Positions 1 to 8,468 of a stretch of DNA of 49,302 nt are shown here, one piece after another (the first letter of the stretch is position 1; each line of letters starts with the position of its first letter). This DNA is from Bacteroidaceae bacterium (GTDB lineage: Bacteria > Bacteroidota > Bacteroidia > Bacteroidales > Bacteroidaceae): contig JAFXQT010000040.1 in NCBI GenBank assembly GCA_017526905.1, forward strand, positions 1 to 49,302, given 5' to 3'. Under the pieces are notes generated by a model. It made no database searches, was not told where the DNA came from, and saw nothing but the letters and a program-made list of their open reading frames with translations. The position numbers were made by a program, and so were the translations under genes.

Positions 1-60
1 AAAGATGAAATATAAAATATGAAATATAAGATATGAAATATAAGATATGAAAGATGAAAG
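1..60. repeat. AT-rich imperfect tandem repeat
   Basis: Imperfect repeats of ATGAAATATAAGAT and close variants fill the left edge of the window. A shorter piece of the same kind (GATGAAATATAAATTATAAA) lies at about 22876-22896, so this looks like a dispersed intergenic simple repeat. The array may extend beyond the window. Confidence 0.6.
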
Positions 61-101
61 ATAATGTTCTATGCACAATAACCATCAAACCCCATGACAC
101 T

Positions 102-1685
102 ATGACCACCAACCCACGCAACATTCTTAATAGATTCTTCAAGTTTGAAGCGCCCCTTTGGGCCGAGCGCCGCTCCCTCCCTGGGAGGGCGGGGGGAGAG
201 TCCTTCCTTCTTTCCCTCATCTTCTTCCTCCTCCTGAGCCTTCCGCTCATTGCCCAGAATCCCAAGCGCGAATTCCGAGGCGCGTGGATCCAGGCCGTGA
301 ACGGGCAGTTTCAAGGCATGGGGCGCGACCGCATGCAGGCCGACCTGACCCACCAACTGGACGTGCTGAAAGCCGACGGCATCAACGCCATCCTGTTCCA
401 GGTGCGTGTGGAAGCCGACGCCCTGTATGAGAGTGCGCTGGAGCCATGGAGCCGTTACCTCACCGGACAGCAGGGGACTGCACCCAACCCCTACTGGGAT
501 CCGCTGGCATGGATGGTGGACGAATGTCACCGGCGCGGCATGGAGCTGCACGCCTGGATCAACCCCTACCGGGCCAAGACGAAAGGCACCACGGCACTGG
601 CCACCAACCACCCGTACATACTGCATCCCGAACGCTTCTTCCAGTATGACAACCTCATCCTGTTCGATCCCGGTCTGCCGGAAAACCGCGCATACATCTG
701 TCAGGTTGTGGCCGACATCGTAAGCCGCTATGACGTGGACGGCCTGCACATAGACGACTATTTCTACCCCTACCCCGTGGCAGGTGTGCCCATTCCCGAC
801 GATGCATCGTTTGCCCGGTACGGACAGAACTTCAACCGCGCACACTGGCGTCGGGAGAACGTGAACCAGCTCATCTACGACCTGTCGCAAACCATACACC
901 AGCTGAAGCCATGGGTTAAGTTCGGCGTGTCGCCATTCGGCATCTACCGCAACAAACGGTCGTGGGACCAAGGCTCAGCCACCAACGGCACACAGAACTT
1001 CGACGACCTCTATGCCGATGTGCTGAAATGGGTGAACGAGGGGTGGGTAGATTATAATATCCCGCAGATTTATTGGGAGATAGGGCACAAAGCAGCCGAC
1101 TACGACGAACTGATCCACTGGTGGAGCCGTCATGCCACCAACCGCCCACTCATCATCGGGCAGGACGTGGACCGCACGGTAGCCAAGTCCGACCTGCAGA
1201 ACCCGCATAAGCACCAGATGGAAGCGAAGTACGCGCTACAGCGTTCGCTGCCCGGCATCAGCGGCTCGTGCCAGTGGTACAGTCGTGCCGTAGTGGACAA
1301 CAAAGGCAATTATGGCACCATGCTCCAGCAGGTGTATCACAGCACGCCGGCCCTGCAGCCACTCATGCCCTGGCTGGACAAAAAGGCACCCGGAAAACCG
1401 CGCAAGGTGAAAGCCGTGCGCATGAACGACGGCACCCTGCACCTGTGCTGGACAGCCCCAAAGGCCAAGAAGGAGATGGACCAGGCACGCCTATACGCCG
1501 TCTATGTGTTCCCGAAAAAGATGAAAGTAGATCTCGACAACAGCGCCCAACTCATCGCCATCACCCCTGACACACACCTGCAATTGCCATACAACGACGG
1601 GAGCACCCAATGGACGTATGTGGTAACGGCTCTGGACCGCGTGCAGAACGAAAGCAAGGGGGTGAAAAAGAAGGTAAAGCTCTGA
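102..1685 (+). CDS. Secreted glycoside hydrolase-like protein (GHL10 / YngK type)
   Basis: Predicted exported glycan-degrading enzyme of the glycosyl hydrolase-like 10 family. The start of the barrel is typical (FRGAWIQAV, then LKADGINAILFQVR and LHAWINPYR), with YDVDGLHIDDYFYPYP and VDYNIPQIYWEIG further on. The last ~90 residues look like a fibronectin type III domain. A strong hydrophobic core followed by AQNPKREF marks a signal peptide. I chose the ATG at 102; an in-frame ATG at 54 is possible but gives an even longer n-region. The n-region is odd: residues read from a GC-rich palindrome (see 173-200) separate the basic start from the hydrophobic core. Removing about 16 residues would restore an ordinary signal peptide. 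The exact substrate cannot be told. Confidence 0.85.
   Translation: MTTNPRNILNRFFKFEAPLWAERRSLPGRAGGESFLLSLIFFLLLSLPLIAQNPKREFRGAWIQAVNGQFQGMGRDRMQADLTHQLDVLKADGINAILFQVRVEADALYESALEPWSRYLTGQQGTAPNPYWDPLAWMVDECHRRGMELHAWINPYRAKTKGTTALATNHPYILHPERFFQYDNLILFDPGLPENRAYICQVVADIVSRYDVDGLHIDDYFYPYPVAGVPIPDDASFARYGQNFNRAHWRRENVNQLIYDLSQTIHQLKPWVKFGVSPFGIYRNKRSWDQGSATNGTQNFDDLYADVLKWVNEGWVDYNIPQIYWEIGHKAADYDELIHWWSRHATNRPLIIGQDVDRTVAKSDLQNPHKHQMEAKYALQRSLPGISGSCQWYSRAVVDNKGNYGTMLQQVYHSTPALQPLMPWLDKKAPGKPRKVKAVRMNDGTLHLCWTAPKAKKEMDQARLYAVYVFPKKMKVDLDNSAQLIAITPDTHLQLPYNDGSTQWTYVVTALDRVQNESKGVKKKVKL
173..200. repeat. GC-rich palindromic element inside a signal-peptide region
   Basis: CCCTCCC-T-GGGAGGG (175-189) is a perfect 7-bp stem and is followed at once by a second G-run (GCGGGGGGAG). 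It is read in frame as RRSLPGRAGGES between the n-region and h-region of the preceding gene's signal peptide. The same layout, a palindrome then a G-run, recurs at 3045, 22916, 24826 and 26687. Confidence 0.7.
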
Positions 1686-1695
1686 TTCCTCTCAT

Positions 1696-1868
1696 CACGA
1701 AAGAAACACGAAAAAAAACAAAATACACGAAAATCCTGAACCACGCCACGATGCTTAGGATTATGTAGAACAAAATACACGAAAATCCTGAACCCGTCAC
1801 GATGCTTAGGATTATGTAGAACAAAATTCACGAAAATCCTGAACCCACCACGATGCTTAGGATTATGT
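1696..1868. repeat. Tandem array A: three 51-52 bp units after a CACGAAA lead-in
   Basis: After CACGAAAGAAACACGAAAA come three near-identical units starting at about 1717, 1769 and 1820. Each reads ACAAAATACACGAAAATCC, then GAACC, a short variable patch, and ACGATGCTTAGGATTATGT. Each unit contains AATCCT and AGGATT as a possible 6-bp stem. The array fills the space between the glycoside hydrolase stop and the GxxExxY start. Its CACGAAAA motif is the reverse complement of the TTTTCGTG motif repeated downstream of that gene. Confidence 0.9.
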
Positions 1869-1884
1869 CTCATCAAGCGAATAC

Positions 1885-2301
1885 ATGAACATCATCTATC
1901 CTGCTGAATCATACGCCATCCAAGGAGCCATCTTCGAAGTTCACAAGCATCGAGGCAGTGGTTTCTTGGAAAAGGTATATCAAGAAAGTCTTGAGTATGA
2001 GTTCAAAATAAGGAACATACCTTACGAGCGGGAAAAACGAATAGCCATCGACTATAAAGGCTACCCACTAAGACAAGAGTACATTGCTGATTTCATTTGC
2101 TATAACAAGATTATAGTAGAATGTAAGGCTGTGCATGAGCTCCTCGATGTTCATTTCGCCCAAGTGCTAAACTACCTCAAAGCTGCGAATATGAGATTAG
2201 GCCTGTTAGTGAATTTCAGTGAGTATTTCATCCGCCCCAGGCGTATAGTCAATGCCGAATGGGACGAAGGATTCGATACCCTATGGGAAAATAGCCAATG
2301 A
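1885..2301 (+). CDS. GxxExxY family protein (PD-(D/E)XK nuclease-like)
   Basis: A 138-residue protein with the family signature GSGFLEKVY (GxxExxY) near residue 29. A PD-(D/E)XK-like core follows: ADFICYNKIIVECKA supplies the Asp and the ExK. The C-terminal half (HFAQVLNYLKAANMRLGLLVNF) matches the usual family end, and the length is normal, so the gene looks intact. The family is widespread in Bacteroidetes and its role is not established; the fold suggests a nuclease, but no substrate can be inferred. It has repeat arrays directly on both sides, in opposite orientation. No promoter outside the repeats is visible, so transcription may begin inside array A. Base composition is more AT-rich than the neighbours, which suggests acquisition. 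Confidence 0.85.
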   Translation: MNIIYPAESYAIQGAIFEVHKHRGSGFLEKVYQESLEYEFKIRNIPYEREKRIAIDYKGYPLRQEYIADFICYNKIIVECKAVHELLDVHFAQVLNYLKAANMRLGLLVNFSEYFIRPRRIVNAEWDEGFDTLWENSQ

Positions 2302-2334
2302 AGCATTCCGAGAACAGCGACCTCAGTAAGAGAG

Positions 2335-2434
2335 GTTTTCGTGTCTTTCGTTGTTTTTCGTTGTTTTTCGTTGTTTTTCGTGATTTTTTCGTGATTTTTT
2401 CGTGATTTTTCGTGATTTTCGTGATTTTCGTGAT
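2335..2434. repeat. Tandem array B: TTCGTTGTTT / TTCGTGATTT short repeats
   Basis: Three units of TTGTTTTTCG (10 bp) are followed by TGATTTTTTCG (11 bp, twice), TGATTTTTCG and TGATTTTCG (9 bp, twice). The unit shortens stepwise, as expected from slippage. The array runs to within 16 bp of the next start codon, so it forms the whole upstream region of the downstream uvrA-like gene. Read on the other strand it gives CACGAAAATCACGAAAATC, matching the lead-in of array A. Confidence 0.9.
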
Positions 2435-2450
2435 AAAACAAACCATTCCA

Positions 2451-5400
2451 ATGAGCAACATTCATATAGAAAAAGCGCGGGTGAACAACCTGAAGGACGT
2501 GACGCTGGACATCCCCCGCGGCAAGCTGGTGGTAATCACCGGGCTTTCCGGATCGGGCAAGAGTTCATTGGCGTTCGATACGCTCTATGCCGAAGGCCAA
2601 CGGCGGTATGTGGAAAGCCTGAACAGCTATGCCCGCCAGTTTCTGGGCCGCATGAGCAAGCCCGAATGCGACTATATCACCGGTCTGCCACCAGCCATCG
2701 CCATCGAGCAGAAAGTAATCAGCCGCAACCCACGAAGCACCGTTGGCACCTCGACCGAAATTTACGAGTACCTGCGGCTACTCTATGCACGCATCGGACA
2801 TACCTACAGCCCCATCAGCGGCGAAGAGGTGAAGAAACACACCACCGAGGACGTGGTGCGCTGTGTCTGCTCCTACTCGCCTGGCACCCGCTTTACCATG
2901 AGCTGCCCCATCCATGTGCCCGAGGGACGCACGCTGCAGGACCAACTGCAGCAATACCTGCAACAAGGCTACACGAGGGTTGAAGTAAATGGAGAGGTCA
3001 AAAGGATTGAGGAACTGGAGACCGATGCTAAAAACGCTCCGGACGCTCCCCCCACCCTCCTTAAGGGGAGGGAGCGAGATGTATTAGACTCCCACAGGGG
3101 CAAACAACCTCAAGTAAGGCTGCTGATAGACAGGCTTTCCGTTCCTGACACCACGAGCACCCCTCAAGCGGCAGACCGTAACCGCTCCCTTCCTACAGGT
3201 GGAGCGTCAGGACAGCCCGCCGGGGCCACCTCTTACATTTCCCGAATCATCGACTCTGCCGAGACCGCCTTCTATGAAGGCCGGGGCGAGTTGGTGCTGC
3301 GCTTCCTGCCGGCAGGCATCGAACATGTATTCTCCAACCGTTTCGAAGCCGACGGGATGACCTTTGAAGAGCCCACAGACCAACTTTTTGCCTTCAACTC
3401 GCCCATGGGCGCCTGTCCCACCTGCGGCGGTTGGGGCAATGTAACTGGCATTGATCCTCATCTGGTCATACCAGACAGCAGCAAAAGTGTGTATGAAGGC
3501 TGCGTGCAGTGCTGGCGCGGCGAGAAGATGAGTGAATGGAAGAGCGAGTTCATACGTCAGGCAGAACGCATCGGGTTCCCCATCTTCAAGCCATACTATG
3601 AACTGACTCAGAAGGAGAAAGACCTGCTGTGGCATGGCCGACACCCCGAACTCGGACTGGAAGAGCGATGGATGAAAGGCGACGTGTGTATCGACCTCTT
3701 CTTCGACTACCTGCGCGAGGCTCGCTATAAAATCCAGAACCGCGTGATGCTGGCCCGGTACACGGGCAAAACCGAATGTCCCGACTGCCACGGCACCCGC
3801 CTCAAGCCCGAAGCGACCTACGTGAAAGTGGGCGGCAAAGCCATCACGGAGCTGGTGGATATGCCCATCACTGAACTGAAGACGTGGTTCGACCGGATGG
3901 GGGAAACACTCCCCGACCACGAACTCAGCATTGCCAAACGACTGCTCGCCGAAATAAGCCACCGCCTGCAATATCTGCTGGACGTGGGGCTGGGCTATCT
4001 GACACTGGGCCGACGCAGCAACACGCTGTCGGGCGGCGAGAGCCAGCGCATCAACCTGGCCACCAGCCTGGGATCATCGCTGGTGGGCTCCTTGTACATA
4101 TTGGACGAGCCAAGCATCGGCCTGCACAGTCGCGACACAGACCGCCTCATCAAGGTGCTGCGCCAGCTGGTCAACTTGGGCAATACGGTGGTGGTGGTAG
4201 AGCACGACGAGGACATCGTCCGCGCTGCCGACTACATTATCGACATGGGGCCCGAAGCCGGACGCCTGGGCGGAGAAGTGGTGTGGAAAGGCACATGGAG
4301 CGACTCGCTGGACGAACAGTTCAGTAAAGGGTTACCCCAAGGCGATTTCGACAAGGCTGCTATCAGCAAGTCGCACACGCTGCAATGGCTCTTAGGGCTC
4401 GACACCATCCAGGGCAACAGCAGCCAAGCCACGCCCCCGGCAGCAAAGGGCTGGCGAGTATGCCGAGCACATTCCAGCTTCATCGAGGTGCGCGGCGCCC
4501 GGGCCAACAACCTGCGCGGCATTGATGTGCGCTTTCCGCTCAATGTGATGACCGTGGTTACAGGTGTGTCCGGCTCCGGAAAGAGTACATTGGTTCACGA
4601 CATCCTGTACCATGCCATGAAACGAGAGCTGGACGAAGCAACCGACCGTCCGGGCGAGTTTCATGGGTTGGAAGGCGACATACAAGCCATCAAAGCCGTG
4701 GAGTTTGTCGATCAGAACCCCATCGGGAAGAGTTCGCGCTCCAACCCCGTCATCTACGTGAAGGCCTACGAAGAGATACGCAAGCTTTTTGCCGACCAGC
4801 CACTGGCCCGACAATTGGGCTTCACGGCAGGCCACTTCTCGTTCAACAGCGAGGGCGGCCGCTGCGAAGAGTGCAAGGGCGAAGGCACCGTGACCATCGA
4901 AATGCAGTTCATGGCCGACCTGGTGCTGGAGTGTGAATCGTGCCACGGTCTGCGCTTCAAGCCCGAATTGCTGGACGTACGCTTTCACGGCCAGAACATA
5001 AACGACGTACTGAACATGACGGTGAACCAGGCCATGGAGTTCTTTACCGAGCATGGCGAGAAAAAGATTGCGCGACGCCTCAAGCCTTTGCAGGACGTAG
5101 GCCTGGGCTACATCAAGCTTGGGCAGAGTTCGTCCACCCTGTCCGGCGGCGAGAACCAACGCGTAAAGTTAGCCTACTACATCGGCATGGAGAAACAGGT
5201 GCCAACACTATTCATCTTCGATGAGCCCACCACAGGCCTGCACTTCCATGATATCAAGCGCCTGCTGACGGCCTTCGACGCGCTGATAGAACGCGGTCAC
5301 ACCATCGTCGTCATTGAGCACAACATGGATGTCATCTGCATGGCCGACCACGTTATCGACCTCGGCCCCGAAGGCGGCGCTGCCGGCGGCAATGTGGTGG

Positions 5401-5510
5401 TGGCGGGCACACCGGCCGAGGTGGCAGCCTGCCCGCAGAGCTACACGGGCCAGTACATCCTGGCGCACGTACGCAGGTACGCAGGTACGCAGGTACGCAG
5501 GTACATTTAG
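2451..5510 (+). CDS. uvrA: UvrA-like excinuclease ABC subunit A paralogue, with in-frame inserts
   Basis: A 1019-residue tandem ABC ATPase of the UvrA family (nucleotide excision repair damage recognition). It has two Walker A sites (GLSGSGKSS and GVSGSGKST), two signature motifs (LSGGESQR and LSGGENQR), two Walker B motifs (LDEPSIGLH and FDEPTTGLH), and the C-terminal zinc module (CEECKGEG...CESCHGLR). The usual first zinc module is only half present: CPTCGG is there, but the upstream CxxC pair is not. About 75 residues longer than typical, owing to a Pro/Arg/Gly-rich stretch at about 183-260 that contains two GC-rich repeat elements. I chose ATG 2451, where homology begins; the 13 codons upstream are translated repeat. 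The C-terminus RRYAGTQVRRYI is encoded by an 8-bp repeat. A second, canonical uvrA lies at 42598-45456, so this is probably the divergent, UvrA2-like copy. Confidence 0.9.
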   Translation: MSNIHIEKARVNNLKDVTLDIPRGKLVVITGLSGSGKSSLAFDTLYAEGQRRYVESLNSYARQFLGRMSKPECDYITGLPPAIAIEQKVISRNPRSTVGTSTEIYEYLRLLYARIGHTYSPISGEEVKKHTTEDVVRCVCSYSPGTRFTMSCPIHVPEGRTLQDQLQQYLQQGYTRVEVNGEVKRIEELETDAKNAPDAPPTLLKGRERDVLDSHRGKQPQVRLLIDRLSVPDTTSTPQAADRNRSLPTGGASGQPAGATSYISRIIDSAETAFYEGRGELVLRFLPAGIEHVFSNRFEADGMTFEEPTDQLFAFNSPMGACPTCGGWGNVTGIDPHLVIPDSSKSVYEGCVQCWRGEKMSEWKSEFIRQAERIGFPIFKPYYELTQKEKDLLWHGRHPELGLEERWMKGDVCIDLFFDYLREARYKIQNRVMLARYTGKTECPDCHGTRLKPEATYVKVGGKAITELVDMPITELKTWFDRMGETLPDHELSIAKRLLAEISHRLQYLLDVGLGYLTLGRRSNTLSGGESQRINLATSLGSSLVGSLYILDEPSIGLHSRDTDRLIKVLRQLVNLGNTVVVVEHDEDIVRAADYIIDMGPEAGRLGGEVVWKGTWSDSLDEQFSKGLPQGDFDKAAISKSHTLQWLLGLDTIQGNSSQATPPAAKGWRVCRAHSSFIEVRGARANNLRGIDVRFPLNVMTVVTGVSGSGKSTLVHDILYHAMKRELDEATDRPGEFHGLEGDIQAIKAVEFVDQNPIGKSSRSNPVIYVKAYEEIRKLFADQPLARQLGFTAGHFSFNSEGGRCEECKGEGTVTIEMQFMADLVLECESCHGLRFKPELLDVRFHGQNINDVLNMTVNQAMEFFTEHGEKKIARRLKPLQDVGLGYIKLGQSSSTLSGGENQRVKLAYYIGMEKQVPTLFIFDEPTTGLHFHDIKRLLTAFDALIERGHTIVVIEHNMDVICMADHVIDLGPEGGAAGGNVVVAGTPAEVAACPQSYTGQYILAHVRRYAGTQVRRYI
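3045..3078. repeat. GC-rich palindromic element, in frame in the uvrA paralogue
   Basis: GCTCCCCCCACCCTCC-TTAA-GGGGAGGGAGCG: an interrupted palindrome with core arms CCCTCC and GGAGGG (3055-3072). It is translated in frame as DAPPTLLKGRER, in a loop where other UvrA proteins run straight from the NGE strand to the VDR strand. Confidence 0.7.
3183..3211. repeat. Second GC-rich repeat fragment in the uvrA paralogue
   Basis: GCTCCCTTCCTACAGGTGGAGCG resembles the 3045-3078 element, with GCTCC and GGAGC arms, and is read as RSLPTGGAS. The sequence between the two elements is also unlike UvrA. The whole 3000-3230 stretch may be a composite of more than one insertion. Confidence 0.5.
5469..5504. 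repeat. 8-bp microsatellite GTACGCAG x4.5 at the 3' end of the uvrA paralogue
   Basis: Four perfect GTACGCAG units and a half unit encode the last residues before the stop. Because the unit is 8 bp, each gain or loss changes the reading frame and so the C-terminal tail. Confidence 0.9.
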
Positions 5511-5704
5511 TATATAGCATTATAGCATTCGGTATCCTTTCCATCGCCTGCCACCGTATCAGGCTATACGCATCCTGACATCCATGCTATCAGAGGCCAC
5601 TGACAGGCAATGCAAAACAGCCAAAATCACCTACAAATCGAACAAAAGAAGTATTAAAAAACCAAAAATAGGACTTTTTGACGAATATTATTGTTCGAAA
5701 AGGC

Positions 5705-5735
5705 TTGCACAGGAACTGCAAAAAGCCGACCTTTG
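5705..5735 (+). promoter_or_regulatory. Possible Bacteroidetes-type promoter for the efflux operon
   Basis: TTG (5705-5707), 20 bp, then GACCTTTG (5728-5735), an imperfect match to TAnnTTTG, about 50 bp before the start codon. It lies in a 273-bp gap (5511-5783) that otherwise holds no convincing gene. Confidence 0.4.
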
Positions 5736-5783
5736 CAGCCGAAATGGGACTTCATCGGTTCCTGAATAACGACATTTGTATAT

Positions 5784-7424
5784 ATGATGAAACGAATCAT
5801 CTTGAGTATGGTAGTGTTGCTTGCGGGCATCACTGCCGTTAGTGGTCAGACGCTGAGCTTGGACAGTTGCCGTGCGCTGGCCCTGCAGAACAATAAGGGG
5901 CTACGCATGAGTTCGCTCAAGCAGGAAGCTGCCCACTGGCAGCACAAGAGCGTGATGACCAATTATCTGCCTAAGGTATCGGCCGTGGGCACCTACCAGC
6001 GGACATCCAAAGAGGTGTCACTGCTGAACAAGGACCAAAAGCAGGCCCTATCCAACATGGGCACGAACATGGCAGGCGCTATAGGTCAGGGCGTGCAACA
6101 GGGAGCCGCTGCCATACAGCAGCAATGGACCAACCTGCCCGCCTCGCCCGAATTTCAGGCGCTGATGCAGAACCCGCAGGTACAGGCTCTCCTGGCACAG
6201 AACCCTCAACTGGCACAGATGCTGGCCAACCCCACTGCCCTGCAGCAGATGGCTGCTCCCTATCTGCAACAGGCTTCCACGGCATTCAACAGCATGCTCA
6301 CCAGCATGGCACAGATGGTAGATGGTGCCGGACAGAGCATCGTGGATGCCTTCCGCACCGACACCCGCAACATGACAGGCGCTGCCGTACTGCTGACACA
6401 GCCGCTCTACATGGGCGGAAAAATACGGGCCTACGACCGCATGACACGACTGGCCGAGGAGGCTGCCGGCGAACAGCACTCCATGGAAGAACAGGATCTG
6501 CTGGTAAGCGTGGACGAGGCATACTGGCGCATCGTTGCCCTGCAGAGCAAGAAACAACTGGCCGAAAGTTTCCTCAACACTGTGAAGAAGCTGGATGCTG
6601 ACGTGGACCGCATCATCGCAGAGGGTATGGCCACGAAGGCCGACGGGCTCTCGGTGAAAGTGAAGGTGAACGAGGCTGAAGTGGCCATGATACAGGTGGA
6701 GAACGGACTGACGCTCTCCCGCATGGCACTGGCGCAACTATGCGGCCTGCCCATGGACTCCGCTTTCGTCTTGGAAGATGAGGGGTCTGAGGTCACGGCC
6801 GACGGAGCCCGCAACCTTTCTGCAGTTGTCACGCCAAATGTGGAGCGTCCAGAAGCCGTTGAAACAGCACTGGCCCACCGCCACGAGCTGCGCGCATTGG
6901 ACATCGCAGCCGACGTGAAACGCGAAGAGGTGAAGGTGGCACGCGCTGAATATATGCCCAACCTGGCACTGACGGCAGGCTACCTGGTATCCAACCCCAA
7001 CGTATTCAATGGCTTCGAAAAGAAATTCAACGGCATGTGGAGTGCCGGATTGGTGCTGAAGGTGCCCATCGTTACTTGGGGCGACCGTATCTATAAGGTG
7101 CGACAGGCCAAGGCCGAAGCAGCCATGGCCGAAGCCCGCGTGGATGAAGTGCGGGAAAAGATAACCCTGCAAGTGAATCAGAATCAGCAGAAACTGCAGG
7201 AAGCACAGCAACGGCTGAGCACGGCATTGCAATCGCAGGAACAGGCCGACGAGAACCTGCGCATCGCCAACCTGGGATTGAAGGAAGGCGTGATTCCTGT
7301 GAGCAATGTACTGCAAGCGCAGACGGCCTGGCTCATGGCACACTCCACGCTGGTGGAGGCTGAAATAGACGTGCGTCTGGCCGACCTCTACCTCATGCGC
7401 GCCCTCGGCACTTTGCATTACTAA
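5784..7424 (+). CDS. TolC-family outer membrane efflux channel
   Basis: Outer-membrane factor that would form the exit duct for the HlyD and permease proteins encoded next. Signal peptide at residues 1-21 (cut before QTLSLDSCRALALQNN). TolC-like repeats include LLTQPLYMGGKIRAYDRM and, later, LKVPIVTWGDRIYKVRQAKAE. Residues ~83-195 are an unusual Gln/Ala/Met/Pro-rich insertion with repeated NPQ units (QNPQVQALLAQNPQLAQMLA) that interrupts the usual first helical hairpin. The start is one of two adjacent ATGs (5784 or 5787). The stop is 51 bp before hlyD. Transported substrate unknown. Confidence 0.9.
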   Translation: MMKRIILSMVVLLAGITAVSGQTLSLDSCRALALQNNKGLRMSSLKQEAAHWQHKSVMTNYLPKVSAVGTYQRTSKEVSLLNKDQKQALSNMGTNMAGAIGQGVQQGAAAIQQQWTNLPASPEFQALMQNPQVQALLAQNPQLAQMLANPTALQQMAAPYLQQASTAFNSMLTSMAQMVDGAGQSIVDAFRTDTRNMTGAAVLLTQPLYMGGKIRAYDRMTRLAEEAAGEQHSMEEQDLLVSVDEAYWRIVALQSKKQLAESFLNTVKKLDADVDRIIAEGMATKADGLSVKVKVNEAEVAMIQVENGLTLSRMALAQLCGLPMDSAFVLEDEGSEVTADGARNLSAVVTPNVERPEAVETALAHRHELRALDIAADVKREEVKVARAEYMPNLALTAGYLVSNPNVFNGFEKKFNGMWSAGLVLKVPIVTWGDRIYKVRQAKAEAAMAEARVDEVREKITLQVNQNQQKLQEAQQRLSTALQSQEQADENLRIANLGLKEGVIPVSNVLQAQTAWLMAHSTLVEAEIDVRLADLYLMRALGTLHY

Positions 7425-7475
7425 TGGCGCGCCCCCCCCTCTCCTACCCCACACTGAATATTAAAACCTACATAT

Positions 7476-8468
7476 ATGGCAAAGAAAAGAACCAGAGTCA
7501 GCAACCTGCTGATTATTGCATTAGTAATCGTGGTGGTGCTTGCACTCATCATCCTAATGGGTGCCCTCATGCCCAAGCCACAGGAGGTGCTGCAAGGCGA
7601 GGCCGAGACCACCGACTACCGCCTATCCTCAAAAGTGCCTGGCCGTGTCAAGGAACTGCGCGTGCAGGCCGGCGACAAGGTGAAGGCCGGCGACACACTC
7701 GCCATCCTGGAAGCACCCGAAGTGGAAGCCAAGATGGCACAGGCGCGCGCAGCTGAGAGTGCGGCGCAGGCCATCGAACTGAAAGCACAGAACGGCGCCC
7801 GCCAACAAGAGATTCAGGGCGCTTACGAATTGTGGCAAAAGGCAAAAGCCGGGCTTGATGTGGCCGAGAAGACCTTTGCACGTGTGGAACGCCTGTTCAA
7901 CGAAGGCGTCATTGCCGCACAGAAGCGCGACGAGGCACAGGCACAACTCCAAGCCATGCAGGCCACCGAGCGGGCGGCCAAAAGCCAATATGAAATGGCA
8001 CGCGAGGGCGCACGGCGCGAGGACAAGGCTGCCGCTCAGGCACAGGTGGCACGGGCACAAGGCGCCATCCAGGAGGTGAACGCCTACATGGCCGAGACCG
8101 TACTCACTGCCACTGCCGACGGCACCGTGACCGAGGTATTCCCCGAGATTGGCGAACTGGTGGGCACCGGCGCACCCATCATGAACGTGGCAATGGATGC
8201 CGACGTGAAGTTCATCTTCAACGTGCGCGAAGACTATCTGTCCGACCTGAAAGTAGGCTCCAACCTGCGCGTTTATCTGCCCGCATTGGACCGCGAGATT
8301 GATGTCAAGATTGCACGCATTGCTGTGATGGGAAGCTATTCCACCTGGAAAGCCACCAAGGCACTGGACCAGTACGACCTCAAGACCTTCGAGGTGGAAG
8401 CCCGCCCCGCGAAGGCGTCCGACGTGAAGGACGTGATAGCCGGCATGACGGCCATCATTAAGAAGTGA
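7476..8468 (+). CDS. HlyD-family membrane fusion (periplasmic adaptor) protein
   Basis: A 330-residue periplasmic adaptor linking an inner-membrane pump to TolC. One N-terminal membrane anchor (residues ~11-31), then a split lipoyl/biotinyl domain (VPGRVKELRVQAGDKVKAGDTL and TADGTVTEVFPEIGELVGTG) around a long Ala/Gln/Glu-rich helical hairpin, and a C-terminal beta-barrel part (LRVYLPALDREIDVKI). The stop overlaps the next start as GTGA, so the next protein is probably translationally coupled. Confidence 0.92.
   Translation: MAKKRTRVSNLLIIALVIVVVLALIILMGALMPKPQEVLQGEAETTDYRLSSKVPGRVKELRVQAGDKVKAGDTLAILEAPEVEAKMAQARAAESAAQAIELKAQNGARQQEIQGAYELWQKAKAGLDVAEKTFARVERLFNEGVIAAQKRDEAQAQLQAMQATERAAKSQYEMAREGARREDKAAAQAQVARAQGAIQEVNAYMAETVLTATADGTVTEVFPEIGELVGTGAPIMNVAMDADVKFIFNVREDYLSDLKVGSNLRVYLPALDREIDVKIARIAVMGSYSTWKATKALDQYDLKTFEVEARPAKASDVKDVIAGMTAIIKK

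Noticed and set aside
1696-1868. CRISPR-like reading of the 51-52 bp array
   Set aside because: Units are nearly identical along their whole length with no unique spacers, only three copies, and no cas genes.
1502-1876. 124-residue minus-strand frame reading NPKHRGGFRIFV repeats
   Set aside because: It is only the translation of tandem array A running into the glycoside hydrolase antisense strand; no start or domain support.
2402-2450. Earlier start of the uvrA paralogue at 2412
   Set aside because: The extra 13 residues (MIFVIFVIKQTIP) are translated array B repeat; UvrA homology begins at the ATG at 2451.
5584-5769. 61-residue plus-strand frame upstream of tolC
   Set aside because: Low-complexity Lys-rich content and it spans the likely promoter; no resemblance to a protein family.
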